Assembly (NCBI GenBank): GCA_023014485.1
Contig: JAJOZX010000090.1
Coordinates: 882,001 to 946,000, forward strand
DNA from: Bathynomus jamesi
Taxonomy: Eukaryota; Arthropoda; Malacostraca; Isopoda; Cirolanidae
Direction: 5' to 3'
DNA length: 64,000 nt
The position numbers and the translations under genes were made by a program. Within the stretch, counting starts at the first letter, position 1. The number at the start of each line of letters is the position of its first letter. Under the pieces are notes generated by a model. That model was given only the letters and a program-made list of their open reading frames with translations. It was not told the DNA's origin and searched no databases. Positions 54,699-64,000 of the stretch are shown here, one piece after another.

Positions 54699-55200
54699 AA
54701 ATATTATTAGCTCCTACGAAGATCGTTCCATTTTGGACTTTTTACGGGGCATAGCGTACAACCTTAGCTTTTAATATTGGCTCTTAAATGATTTTTAAAT
54801 TATTTATATCTTACCTTAGTTTTAATATTGTTTTTTAAATAAAGCATATTTTTAAAGTGACATTAAATATTTTAATTTTGATTGCCTTTCTATCCTTTCT
54901 AGCTTTATAAAATTTGGTCCAGGGGATTTTTTCCTCGGGTTTTTTTTTCCGGGGGGATGCTTTACTCGGTTTTTTTTTTTCCTCCAGGTTTTTTTTTTCC
55001 TCCGGGGGATTTTTTCCTAGATTCGTATGATAGATATGAAATAGAGTATAAAGATTTTAAAACAACAAAACAAGACCGTTTAATCTTAGAAGCAATGATT
55101 ATAGAGAAAAACCAACCAAACTTAAACACGGATGACGCTTCTATTCCTTTACATTATTATTTTAAATTAGTTTTTATGAACTAAATATATTAGAAAATAA

Positions 55201-55402
55201 GGATCACCTGAAGATCAGGGCCCCCAGCTTCATTTACCAAATGATATTTTCGTCAAAACTAACGAAAATGTCACTGACTTAACCAACCAATCGTCAAGGG
55301 CGTACAGTTGACCTAACCGGGTATTCAATTTAATTTATTATTATATTTGGTACTGTAACGCAACAAACAAGAATACCTGGGGCTCTGATCTTCAGGTGAT
55401 CC
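55201..55402. mobile_element. Foldback MITE, GGAYCACCTGAAGATC family, copy 2
   Basis: 202 bp with TIRs GGATCACCTGAAGATCAGGG and the complement. An exact 8-bp duplication GAAAATAA (55193-55200 and 55403-55410) flanks it. Inside is one half of the shared core (TAACGAAAATGTCA, CCAATCGTCAAGGGCGTACA). Confidence 0.88.
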
Positions 55403-55410
55403 GAAAATAA

Positions 55411-55654
55411 TGGTGTTTTGTGAACTTTTTAAACTTTACTGTTCGATTTACTTTTAATCCATTTCTAATATGAAAAATTATTTTGTAACTCACTCAATTT
55501 ATAAAACAATTTTAGTCTTGAGAATGAGCCAAGGTTCAAAATGTTGATTCTTAAATATTTGCATATGAAACGATGCAAGTCTTATGGAATTTTTTTTATT
55601 TAAAGCTAAATTGAAGTTCCTGAAGAACGACCCAATTAACAGCTTTATATATAA
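55411..55654. other. No recognised feature
   Basis: Short AT-rich spacer. Confidence 0.4.
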
Positions 55655-56450
55655 CCTTACAAAGGTTTCGCGCGATGATTTCTCATTTCGCGAAGGACAA
55701 GCTTGTCGCCCCCTCCTCTCGAGTTGGCCTGGTGAAGTAGTGAGTTGGATTCTTGCGCTCTCCACCTCACATAGCCAGGTACGCCCGGCTCATTGGGGAT
55801 TGTTCTGAGCCAGGCGTCTAGTCTTCTTTTGAAGATGTCCACTGCAACTCCCTTCGTGTTTCTTAGGCTTTTGGGCAACTGATTAAACAGTTTTAGTCCT
55901 CTCACTACAAAACTATTTTCTTTCAGAATTAAAGATGTTCCCTGTCTCGCCTTCAATTTGGGAATACGAAACAGTCTACCGTTTCTACTTTCCACCGTTG
56001 TTTGGGGAGTTATAGGGTTCAGGATAAGATTAGAGACTAGTTTCTCCATTATTTTCCAAGTGTAAATAATGGTGTATCTCTCTCTTCTCCTTTCCAGTGA
56101 ATATAGGTCTAGTTCGCGTAACCTTTCCCAGTAATTTAGTTCTTTGCACCCATTGATCTTGGCTGTGAAGCTTCTCTGGATCCCTTCCAGCTGTCTAATG
56201 TCTTCTTTTTTATATGGGGATGTTAGGACCGAGTAGTATTCCAACTTGGGTATGATCATGGTTTTCAGTAGAGGAATCATTACATTCCTATCCCTTCATT
56301 TAAACACTTTAAAGGTTCTCAATCTCTGTCCCGTTATTCTCTTTGCTCTGTTTACTGCTATCTTATTTTGTGTTTCAAATTTCGCATCATCTGTCATTAC
56401 AACCCCTAAATCTTTTGCTCTGGAATTTCTCTGAATTTCCTGTCCATTTC

Positions 56451-56455
<5 letters not shown>
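55655..56455 (-). pseudogene. LINE RT C-terminal part, family of 24640-32093
   Basis: Minus-strand frame of 207 residues with IPLLKTMIIPKLEYYSV, QLEGIQRSFTAKINGCKELN, LKARQGTSLILKENSFVVRG, FNQLPKSLRNTKGV and RRLDAWLRTIPNEPGVPGYV. The upstream part (56540-56296) has GQEIQRNSRAKDLGVVMTDD. It is close to the copy at 31300-32000 but with fewer breaks in the C-terminus. It is truncated at a (TA)n tract at 56455-56482. Confidence 0.88.
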
Positions 56456-56483
<28 letters not shown>

Positions 56484-56486
<3 letters not shown>

Positions 56487-57762
56487 TGATGTAGGTCACA
56501 TCCGCATCCGCACCCGCATCCGCGGAACATCCGCACATTTTCTCGCATCCGCGTCCGCGTCCGCATCCGCACTTTGGACTGCGGATGTCGACCGTTGAGA
56601 TAAAACGTCATTAATAAGAGGAAATTATCAAATTCTACTATATTAATAGAACTAGTTCATTGTGCGCAAAAGTGATGCAAGCGACAAGACGAGAGGCTGT
56701 TCTTGTATGAAGTTACTCTCTTGCAACCTACTTAGATCCACGTTACAAAGCTAAGTTATTTTCACCTAGTACATTAGAACGAGTTAAATCATCACTTGGA
56801 AGCAGTTGAAGAGCTTCAATCTCTTGAATCTGTCGCTTCGCCACCCACCAAAAGAATAAAAGTTTCAGTGACAGAACCAACACCTTCAACAAGCAAATCT
56901 ATCACAGAATCTGTCTCTCAGTTTCTTGAGTCAAGCAGCAATGACGAGACCTACGCGATGTCAAAAGATGTAGTAAAAATGATCGAGAGCTATCACCAAG
57001 AAAAACGCCTGGCTGCATGTGACAATCCTATTAGTTGGTGGAAAAATACGCAGAATATCTATCCATACTTGAGTAAACTTGCAAGGAAACATTTAGCCTG
57101 TTCTCCAACAAACGTACCAAGCGAGAGATTATTTAGCAGTGCTGGATTAATATATGATGAAAAGAGAAACAGACTGGCAGCAGAAAAGGCAGAAAAGTTA
57201 ATGTTCCTTAAGCATAACCTTCCTATAATTAAGTTTGAACATTAAACGATGAACATCTTAGTTTACTTTATTTTAATTACTCATTTATAAATATGCCTAA
57301 TAAAACTTTAAACTAATATAAATAGTTATCAAGCTAATTAAAGATCTCTTTCTATAAGGGTGGAGGTTGGGGAAAGAGGTCGGTGGGGTGCATTTGAGTT
57401 GGGTTCACGTCCCGCATCCTGGTAACACAATTATGGTTTCTAATTGTGGCTGAAACTCAACAAAATATAACGAATTTATTTGCAGACGAATTCACTAATT
57501 GATTTCTATATTAGTTAGATGCTTGATATTATTTTATATGTTCAGAGAAAAGTACAGCAATTATTGTACAATTAATCAATTATACTACATTATAGCTACA
57601 GCTCTCTCTATATAATAACTTATTATATACGTTAAACACAACAAATCTCGAATATATCCTAAAAAATAACGAAAATGTAGACATCCGCATCCGCATCCGC
57701 GGATGTTGAAATCAAACATCCTCATCCGCATCCGCGGATGTGAAAAAAATGACATCCGCTAC

Positions 57763-57769
<7 letters not shown>
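56484..57769 (+). mobile_element. hAT element with CATCCG arrays
   Basis: Ends TAGTGATGTAG and CTACATCACTA are inverted. Subterminal CATCCGCATCCGC repeats lie on both sides (56500-56585 and 57680-57760). It sits in (TA)n on both sides, so its target duplication cannot be read. The transposase remnant is at 56715-57245. Confidence 0.85.
56715..57245 (+). pseudogene. hAT transposase, C-terminal part
   Basis: LATYLDPRYKAKLF, then a frameshift near 56790, then a 149-residue open frame. That frame has a low-complexity spacer (PTKRIKVSVTEPTPSTSKS) and the dimerisation domain NPISWWKNTQNIYPYLSKLA, PSERLFSSAGLIYDEKRNRL and KLMFLKHNL. It ends at TAA 57243-57245. The N-terminal BED and catalytic regions are missing. 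Confidence 0.88.

Positions 57770-57838
<69 letters not shown>
57770..57838. repeat. (TA)n(GA)n microsatellite
   Basis: Compound TA then GA dinucleotide tract. Confidence 0.95.
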
Positions 57839-57839
<1 letters not shown>

Positions 57840-57841
<2 letters not shown>

Positions 57842-58080
57842 AAAATTTAATATGAGAAACATGAACAGACGTGGATTATTGGAGATACCTAAATAATAAA
57901 GTAAAATGAAAATTTGTTTGGGGATTATCAATTGCACAAACGCGTTCGATTTTTCTTAGATAATGAGACACCGAAATTACAGAAATAAATTGTTTTTTCC
58001 TCCAAAGGATGAAGAATCTTTATATTCTTTTTGTAGCAATAATTTTTTGTTCTATATAAATGATCTCGTGTGTGTGTGTG
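57840..58080. other. No recognised feature
   Basis: AT-rich; ends in a (GT)n tract near 58067. Confidence 0.4.
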
Positions 58081-58094
58081 TGTGTATATATATA

Positions 58095-58145
58095 TTTTGT
58101 CATGTGGACTGTAGTCTGCCAATAAACCTTTTCATTTTCATATAT
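58095..58145 (+). mobile_element. LINE 3'-end fragment, family of 43916-47207
   Basis: TGTCATGTGGACTGTAGTCT and GCCAATAAACCTTTTCATTT match 47153-47200 almost exactly. Confidence 0.75.
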
Positions 58146-59250
58146 ATTTTTTTTTTCTTTGTAAATCATCAGAAATTTCACTACAAATCATTTGTAGAAC
58201 ATTTCATAAAGATTCTAGTTTTTTTTTTCCTTAGCTACTTTTGTTTTCAGATGTTTTCATTTGTTTTCGGTGGAATTAACGTTAGGAGTTTGAGGTGGCC
58301 AGTTATTTTTCCACAGCATATAATTCTTGTCTCTTTTGTTTTTTTTTTGTTTTTGTACAAATTTAAAGTTTTGTCCAATTTAGCGACTCTCACTGAACAG
58401 GTCATGTCTGCTCAACCTGTTATAATGCTGTTCCTTTTTTATTATTGAATCATTTCACAATTAATTATTATTATTTATTATTATTATTAGTGCAAGCCAA
58501 GTCTTCTTTTTTCCTGTTTGGTAGCTGCTACTTTGCCTCTAATTAGCTTTTTGACAATTTCAGAAGAATGTTTGTGGAATCGGGATGCAAACTACTGAGC
58601 TTTGTACTACTAAGCTACGAACTTCCTATTCCGACGATGATATTCCTTGGACAGTAAAACCTGCTTACGCTATTTGAGGAAGTTACATATCCATTTACCT
58701 ATTTAGCCTTCTATCTCCCTATCTTTCATTTTATGTGTTATTCCATGATCACACTTTTCGAATGCCTTGCCAAAGTCTGTATATACTAGTATTAAATGAT
58801 AACTCACTTTTTTCGAGTGCAGCAATGCTCTCTTCAAGATGTCTGGTATTTGTATATCTATGTAGTATATCTATGTGTATCTATGTAGTATATCTATGTA
58901 TATCTATGTGTATCTATGTAGTATATCTATACTATGTAGTATCTTAATGTCCAATTTCATTCTTGCAGTTTTTAATCAAGTAGCGTTACATTTGTCCGGA
59001 ACTGCTACCTATACCTCGGGCTCTATCGTCTGGTGTTATCTTGACCTAGTAATTATTCTTTAAAAAAAATTGCTGTCACTTATTATTTTAAATGTTTTGA
59101 GGATACTCAAAGATGAATCCGACTGAATTTTTAATATTTCAGATATTTCATTTACAGCAGATAATCGGTAAGAACATTATTTCTTTCCTGAAAGATCTGA
59201 TATTTTCTTATTCTATAGTTTCCCTTTTGCAAATGTTATATAAATATTTG
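58146..59250. other. No recognised gene; one minisatellite
   Basis: AT-rich. A short array of TATCTATGTAGTA/TATCTATGTG units lies at 58853-58940. Confidence 0.5.
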
Positions 59251-59336
59251 GATCACTGAAAGAAAGCCACCCCCAAACGGGTCGGGGGTGGCTTTCTTTC
59301 ATTGACACAATTCGGGGTGGCTTTCTTTCATTGATC
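59251..59336. repeat. Perfect hairpin and adjoining inverted copy
   Basis: TGAAAGAAAGCCACCCCC (59257-59274) is fully complementary to 59284-59301, with a 9-base loop. A third copy, GGGGTGGCTTTCTTTCA, follows at about 59314-59330. GATCACTGAAAG and CTTTCATTGATC close the outer ends. Confidence 0.9.
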
Positions 59337-59359
59337 TGTAAGTTTTTTAGGTAGGCAGG

Positions 59360-59460
59360 TTATTTAGGTTTAGGTTAGGTTAGGTTAAGTTGTGATATTT
59401 TAGTTAGTTTAAATGAAAATATCACGACTTAACCTAACCAATCATCAAGGGCATACAGCA
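59360..59460. repeat. Shared palindromic core, copy near 59.4 kb
   Basis: TTAGGTTAGGTTAAGTTGTG, GATATTTTAGTTAG, then TGAAAATATCACGACTTAAC and CTAACCAATCATCAAGGGCA. No TIR element was recognised around it. The left side also carries three TTAGG units. Confidence 0.75.
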
Positions 59461-59729
59461 ATAAATAATAAACAATTCCTCATGAAGGTGTTTTTACTTA
59501 TATTCTTTACTTTAGTGATTTTGAAGGGTGGCATTATTTATTTGATCATTTTTTAGAGTGGCATTGTTCCTAAAAAAATCATGGATTAGTCTAAAAAATG
59601 CGTCCTTTTTTGTGTGCATAATAAAAAATATTAAAAAGAACGGGACAAAAAATAACAAAATGTATTTGGCATTAAAAATTCAATGTTGAAAAGCAAAAAA
59701 ATATTTAGCGGCAGCTCTTAGAAAGAATA

Positions 59730-59731
59730 TA

Positions 59732-59798
<67 letters not shown>
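59730..59798. repeat. (TA)n(GT)n microsatellite
   Basis: Compound dinucleotide tract bounding the next palindrome. Confidence 0.9.
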
Positions 59799-59799
<1 letters not shown>

Positions 59800-59805
<6 letters not shown>

Positions 59806-59987
59806 CTGCAAACCCACAAGGAAAAAGAAAAGCGATTCCAAGCCTCTCGTGTATTCAGAGCTACACCTCGTCAGGGAATCCCTGACGAGGTGTAACTCTG
59901 AATACACGAAAGGCCTTGGAATCGTTTTTTTTTCCTTGTGGGTTTGCAGCATTCATTCATTTCACGTGTTTAATTGTGAAATTCATC

Positions 59988-59992
<5 letters not shown>
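59800..59992. repeat. (TA)n-flanked palindrome with hammerhead-like core
   Basis: Arms 59803-59879 and 59880-59952 are near-perfect inverted copies with almost no loop (CGTCAGGGAATCCCTGACG centre). They include TGCTGCAAACCCACAAGG and GCGATTCCAAG. The right side extends as TTTCACGTGTTTAATTGTGA to the next (TA)n at 59991. Confidence 0.9.
59882..59911 (+). ncRNA. Hammerhead-like core at 59.9 kb
   Basis: CTGACGA (59882-59888) matches CUGANGA exactly. One spacer base follows, then stem GTGTA/TACAC around an 8-base loop, then GAAA (59908-59911). It is the best of the four. Stems I and III are not confirmed. Confidence 0.45.
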
Positions 59993-60035
<43 letters not shown>

Positions 60036-60091
60036 AGAAACAGTATGCATATGGGAAAGAGCGTATATACAAAATTCTAAATATATCTTAA

Positions 60092-60180
60092 CGTCTCATG
60101 ACCTAGTGGGTAAGATGGCGGCTCGCAAAATTTGAATCTTCAGTTGTATTGTTTCGAATCTCACCGAGGTAACATAAATT
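60092..60180 (+). mobile_element. tRNA-derived SINE fragment
   Basis: A box TGACCTAGTGGGTAAGA and B box TTTCGAATCTCAC, about 40 bp apart, with GTCTCA and GAGGT at the ends; AT-rich tail. Confidence 0.55.
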
Positions 60181-60404
60181 TATTGCTAATGTATTTTAAT
60201 AGAATTTTGTGACAAGTATATTTTGTCCCGCATCGTGGAAGAGTATAGATATGCCTAATGTGATCAGTAATTTTGTGTATAGATTTTTCCCCGGCGGAAA
60301 CCTATGTTTTCACTTTGGTGCCTATCCTTTCATGTTTTGTTCAGCGCGCCTGAGTCACCGACCCAGCAACAGACGACGCCTCGATCCTAACTGAGACGCA
60401 TAAA

Positions 60405-60930
60405 GGCCGCTGCACACCAAAAGCCACGCTAGCCACGCCACGCCCGCCCGCCACGTGGCTCAACATCGCTCTAATGATTTTCAACGAAGCAACGCACACC
60501 GAAGGCCGCGCTAGCTACACCATGCGTCAGCCAGCCGCGCCACGTGGCTCGCGTTCGCTCCTGAGCGATATTCCGAGACGTGTCTTTGGTTGTGTATGCT
60601 CAGTTCGTCTTCGTAGTAAGTGGAGCTTTTCCCATCCCCATTGGCGGAAGTGGTTCAATCAGTCGCACTTATTCATTCATTCTCCATCCTCCCCGTTTCG
60701 CACCACTTTTGCAATGGAAGAGTTGATTGAAGTCAGACGGTACCCATGCCTTTATGACATGAGGAAAGAAGAGTATAGGGACATATACAGAAAAGATAAT
60801 TGTTGGAAGGAAATTGCTACCAAATTAGGTCGGATGGATACTGGCGGCGTTGCCCGGTCACGTGTCTTTCGGTGTGTGGACCGCGTAGCGTGGCTGTCGT
60901 GCGTGGCGTAGCTAGCTTGGGTGCGGCGGC
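60405..60930 (+). mobile_element. TIR element with a MADF-like coding fragment
   Basis: TAAAGGCCGCTGCACACC at the left is mirrored by the right end (TAAGGCCGCCGCACCC read inward), with GCCACGC-rich subterminal repeats on both sides. AGGCCGCTGCACAC-like ends recall PIF/Harbinger elements, which often encode MADF/Myb proteins (inference). It is markedly GC-rich compared with its surroundings. Confidence 0.6.
60714..60911 (+). pseudogene. MADF-like DNA-binding domain fragment
   Basis: From the ATG at 60714: MEELIEVRRYPCLYDMRKEE then YRDIYRKDNCWKEIATKLG. The L...V...PCLYD......Y.....K...W..IA..L pattern matches MADF domains, which bind DNA in transcription factors and Harbinger accessory proteins. 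Only about the first 50 residues fit the domain. The rest runs into TIR sequence. Confidence 0.6.
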
Positions 60931-61059
60931 CTTAGCTCGCTAACAGATCTGCGTCACGAGCTGAAGCGAGCATTCTGCCTCAACAGCATCTGAGCAAGGA
61001 GCGTTGTGACGTGTTAACTACAAACTTCCTCGTTACAGCAGCAGTACCGCCACCGCTAC

Positions 61060-61296
61060 AGTATCCTTAACGCTCAGTACCGTGTGACTTTTTCCAAATC
61101 AGTGAGAGTGTTTAAACGTAACAGTGGCGCGATTAATTATGTGTTCGAGACAAATTATAAACGTACAGACTCTGCCAAACGTAATATTATTTATTTGAGT
61201 GTTGATGAAATGGCGAGGATCTTTACGATGGCTGAGAAGTGGGCGGCTGAGAATTATAAAATACCATACCAGCTACTGCGCGTGCAACAAGAGTGA
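61060..61296 (+). pseudogene. Unrecognised coding-like segment A
   Basis: An open frame to TGA at 61294-61296 with non-repetitive, balanced composition. It includes VRVFKRNSGAINYVFETNYK and IIYLSVDEMARIFTMAEKWA. I do not recognise the family. No signal peptide or membrane segment. Its neighbour at 61395-61989 has similar character, so the two may be parts of one gene. Confidence 0.4.
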
Positions 61297-61394
61297 CGAT
61301 CAGTGATACTTCCACACACACTTTTATTTGCATGTTAACTGTAAGTCGCGATATGCATCAACCCAGCGTTGAAACAATTGATGTGGAAATCTAA

Positions 61395-61989
61395 TCTAAA
61401 AATTTACAATATAATGTTAATAATGGACTAGTACCAACACGTTACCGATTCATTCTTGATAAACTATTTGAAATAGCCGCCTTCTTCAACCTGAAATCAT
61501 TATTAAATGCGCTTGTAGATGATATGCGTCATTTTGATACCGTTCTCGAGCATGCCTACACTGTAGTAACTGATGGCGTTATGAAGTGTAGAAATGAACA
61601 GGGCGAGAACGGTTTAGAGATTAGAGATTATTTAGGAGACACTTCTCCCGAGAAGTACCAGTCGCTTTGAGATGCTAGTCTAGAACGATACAAACCCTCC
61701 TTCGCTTTCACTATTCATCCGGCAGAGCTGTATATTTATATACGCTCCAACTGTAGTCATGATTGAGAGGATTTCCTTATGCATCGCTATGAACTCTGAA
61801 CAGTATTCAGTTAAAAAACCAAGTGAAAAGAGAATAAGCGCTTGCTTAGATTGCATTGTGTATACTTTGACATTTTATGAAATTGTTGTAATAAGCGATC
61901 GTGTATTCGAGCCCGCTTTTGAACCTATATATTCAAAGATTAAGAATTATGAAAATGTAGTATCCAATTGTAAAGTAGAAATTAAATAA
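61395..61989 (+). pseudogene. Unrecognised coding-like segment B, decayed
   Basis: One frame runs from 61395 to a TGA at 61668 (with FILDKLFEIAAFFNLKSLLN and LEHAYTVVTDGVM). It continues past that stop with FTIHPAELYIYIRS. It then shifts frame near 61760 into a 76-residue frame (ISACLDCIVYTLTFYEIVVI) ending at TAA 61987-61989. At least one stop and one frameshift. A former gene of about 200 codons is inferred; it could be host, transposon or viral in origin. Confidence 0.4.
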
Positions 61990-62317
61990 TCTTAAAATCT
62001 TAAAGCTCTGTATATCGAGTATAGAAAGCCTCATACATTAAACGGGTCATTATTTCTGGAAAGAATTGCTTGTATTATGCAAAGCAATGAGGACGTAACT
62101 ATTTCCATCATTATTTGTGAGTTTACAATATTAATAAAAAACTCTTAAAATGTTAATAAACACTGTATGTATAATGTAGATGTATTATTATTATTATTGC
62201 TAAAAGGAAATGCATATATTAAGTGTTTCCACCATTACTTGTAAGTCACTAATAAAAAATTCTTCACATATTAATAAATATTTTATGTACATATAATGTA
62301 TTATTATTTATAGAAAT
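61990..62317. other. No recognised feature
   Basis: AT-rich, with a short (ATT)n tract near 62190. Confidence 0.4.
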
Positions 62318-62719
62318 AAATTTAGGTGCTACTATAGCGTGATTCCTACCGGTGACTTCGATACTATAGGGTGATTCCTACCCGTTTTGGTTCGAAACTA
62401 CAGTACTGTAGAGTGTGATTCCTATCCAAGGTATAAATAAAAATATAATAAATATAAAATGCTAGTTATTATTCAATTTTATTTATTTAAAAAATAGTTT
62501 CGGTGCTACTATAGTATGTGGTCTACCTACGATTGGTTAGGTTTAGTCACGATATTTTCGTTAAAACTAACGAAAATATCATGACTAAACCTAACCAATC
62601 GTCAAGGGGGATGGACATTGGAATGTAAACAAGCAATTAGTAAACAAGGTAAGAAGCTATAATTAAAAGGTAGATCGCCGAATCGAGGTAGGAATCACGC
62701 TATAGTAGCACCTAAATTT
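62318..62719. mobile_element. MITE with repeated subterminal motif and nested core
   Basis: Perfect TIRs of about 33 bp: AAATTTAGGTGCTACTATAG continuing GCGTGATTCCTACC. The subterminal motif ACTATAG.GTGATTCCTACC recurs three or four times on the left. The shared palindromic core is at 62528-62608 (GATTGGTTAGGTTTAGTCAC / complement). Confidence 0.85.
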
Positions 62720-64000
62720 ATATATTAACTATTTGCAACATTATTTGCAAGTTTACTAATCAAAAAATAATCTCTTGATATGTTAATAAATACTGTTTGC
62801 AGACGAGTTTCTCATTACTTCTCATTTATTTTTAAATTACGTTTATGTATACGTCTTAATAAGATTGTTGGACCAACAAGGATGGAATGTGAGCGCTGCT
62901 GTCGTCCAAATATAAGAAAAATAAATAAAAAGTTAAAATATATAGAGATATTTATAGTGACGGTTAAAGCACTTTAATGGGAGAAAGAATTTATTGCATT
63001 ATATTTCACTTTCTGTATTGACCATTTTGAGGGTATAGAGTATGCTTACACAGTTGTTAGCTCTTTATCATACTACGCTCATCTTACCCCCCCACACTTA
63101 TCAAGCCTCACTCCCTTTCAGAGATTAAAAATTTTGCTTTTTTCTACTTCCCCCACCCCCTTCCCCCTCACTTGGCACGAGCAACCCCCAATATCTCTTC
63201 TTAAATGCGAACATACTACTATACTGTGTCATATCATTTTTGGTGTAACAAATTTGGCTCGGTTCTATAATGTCTCTCGTTGTACATGTTGGGTAATGTT
63301 TACTGGTTTCATGGTATGAATGATATTGCAAAAATTATGTATTTGGTTATCCTTATTATCTGTGTCGTCTAGGAAAGACGCATTACTTTGTTGCTCCAAG
63401 GAAGGTTATCATATGCTACATTCTTTCGTCTGCGTGTAAACCTAAGACCAGTGTTTATCTACAACAAATCTACAAATGTATCCAAATCTATTGCAAATCT
63501 ATCCAGATCTACAACAAAAAATCTGGTTCAGGACCAGCAAGTAAGAAATTTATAAGCAATTTTAAATGTTAATTAAATACGAGGACGGTAATGGAAAAAG
63601 TAACAGGAGCCCAGATATCATTTCACTTTTCCTTTGCTCCCATTTCTTTTCTCCACTTTTTGTTCCCTGCATTCTCCACCCCTTCTCTTCTTCTCTTTTG
63701 TCGTTTCTTTTCACTTTTTTAAAGATTTCTTATGAAATATACCTCTCCCACACATTTCAAAGGAATAAATTACAGGGGTTCGGGTAGTCAGAGAAGAGTA
63801 ACCTGCGTTTTGTCTTTTGCTCTTCCTCCCCGGTCTCCTATGGTTTCCAACATTTGGAGTCGTAGGAGTAGGCCAGTTTCTAAGAATTTCCACATTTAAG
63901 AGAGGTGTTGGCGTTCTGTCGATGGCACCTAGTGCCATGTTTTTAGAAGGTCTTAGAGTTCACATAGGCAAATCTACAAGGAGAGCTTGCTCTCATTTAT
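62720..64000. other. No recognised gene
   Basis: Low-complexity T/C-rich stretches (63075-63180 and 63620-63730). No coding motif, TIR or LTR recognised up to the window end. Confidence 0.45.

Larger units (their letters stand above)
52812..55024 (+). mobile_element. MULE (Mutator-like) element, apparently complete
   Basis: 2,213 bp. An exact 9-bp duplication GTATGATAG flanks it (52803-52811 and 55025-55033), the length typical of MULEs. The TIRs are built of GGAAAAAATCCCCCGG modules. CCGAGTAAAGCATCCCCC occurs twice at the left and once, inverted, at the right. The transposase frame is open. It landed at the right edge of the 49951-52805 element. Confidence 0.92.

Overview
The window looks like arthropod nuclear DNA, most likely from a crustacean (the phylum is fairly secure, the class is an inference). 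It is AT-rich. It is packed with long (TA)n and (GT)n tracts and short TTAGG-type runs, and holds many transposable-element families. I found no ordinary host gene, no rRNA and no functional tRNA gene. Every coding segment I recognise belongs to a mobile element, except a decayed coding-like stretch at 61.1-62.0 kb that I cannot assign.

Layout. 0-2.4 kb: 3' part of a CR1-like LINE, then a Tc1 transposase remnant. 3.8-5.4 kb: three small inverted-repeat elements. 5.4-7.0 kb: minus-strand LINE with an RNase H domain. 7.6-12.3 kb: an LTR element with good LTRs, primer site and polypurine tract but no coding capacity. 12.3-12.9 kb: nested palindrome in (TA)n DNA. 13.4-16.5 kb: minus-strand CR1-like LINE split by a hAT element that itself holds another transposon. 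17.7-18.6 kb: tRNA-like SINE split by two insertions. 19.5-20.4 kb: hAT with GGAGTC arrays. 21.8-22.5 kb: large foldback element. 22.9-24.5 kb: candidate LTR, piggyBac-like MITE, deleted mariner. 24.6-32.1 kb: LINE interrupted by an apparently intact Gypsy element. 32.4-34.9 kb: long hairpin interrupted by a hAT-like element, a composite SINE and a deleted Tc1. 35.9-40.1 kb: Tc1 containing a hAT that contains two further insertions. 41.3-47.2 kb: Tc1 and LINE remnants, a SINE palindrome and a young mariner. 48.5-49.1 kb: BEL/Pao-like gag remnant. 50.0-55.0 kb: nested elements followed by a MULE with an open transposase. 55.2-60.2 kb: foldback element, LINE 3' end, hAT, hairpins and a SINE. 60.4-62.7 kb: inverted-repeat element with a MADF-like domain, the unassigned coding-like block and a MITE.

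How the parts relate. The elements form a layered insertion record with several exact target-site duplications (TSDs). The youngest-looking are the 4,130-bp Gypsy element (LTRs look identical, one 1,218-codon frame, 5-bp TSD), the mariner at 45.9-47.1 kb (long near-identical TIRs) and the MULE at 52.8-55.0 kb (9-bp TSD, open 435-codon transposase). The least explained material is a set of (TA)n-flanked palindromes, four of which carry a hammerhead-like CUGANGA / stem / GAAA arrangement, plus a palindromic core shared by several otherwise different small elements. All coordinates and identities were read by eye, without alignment tools.
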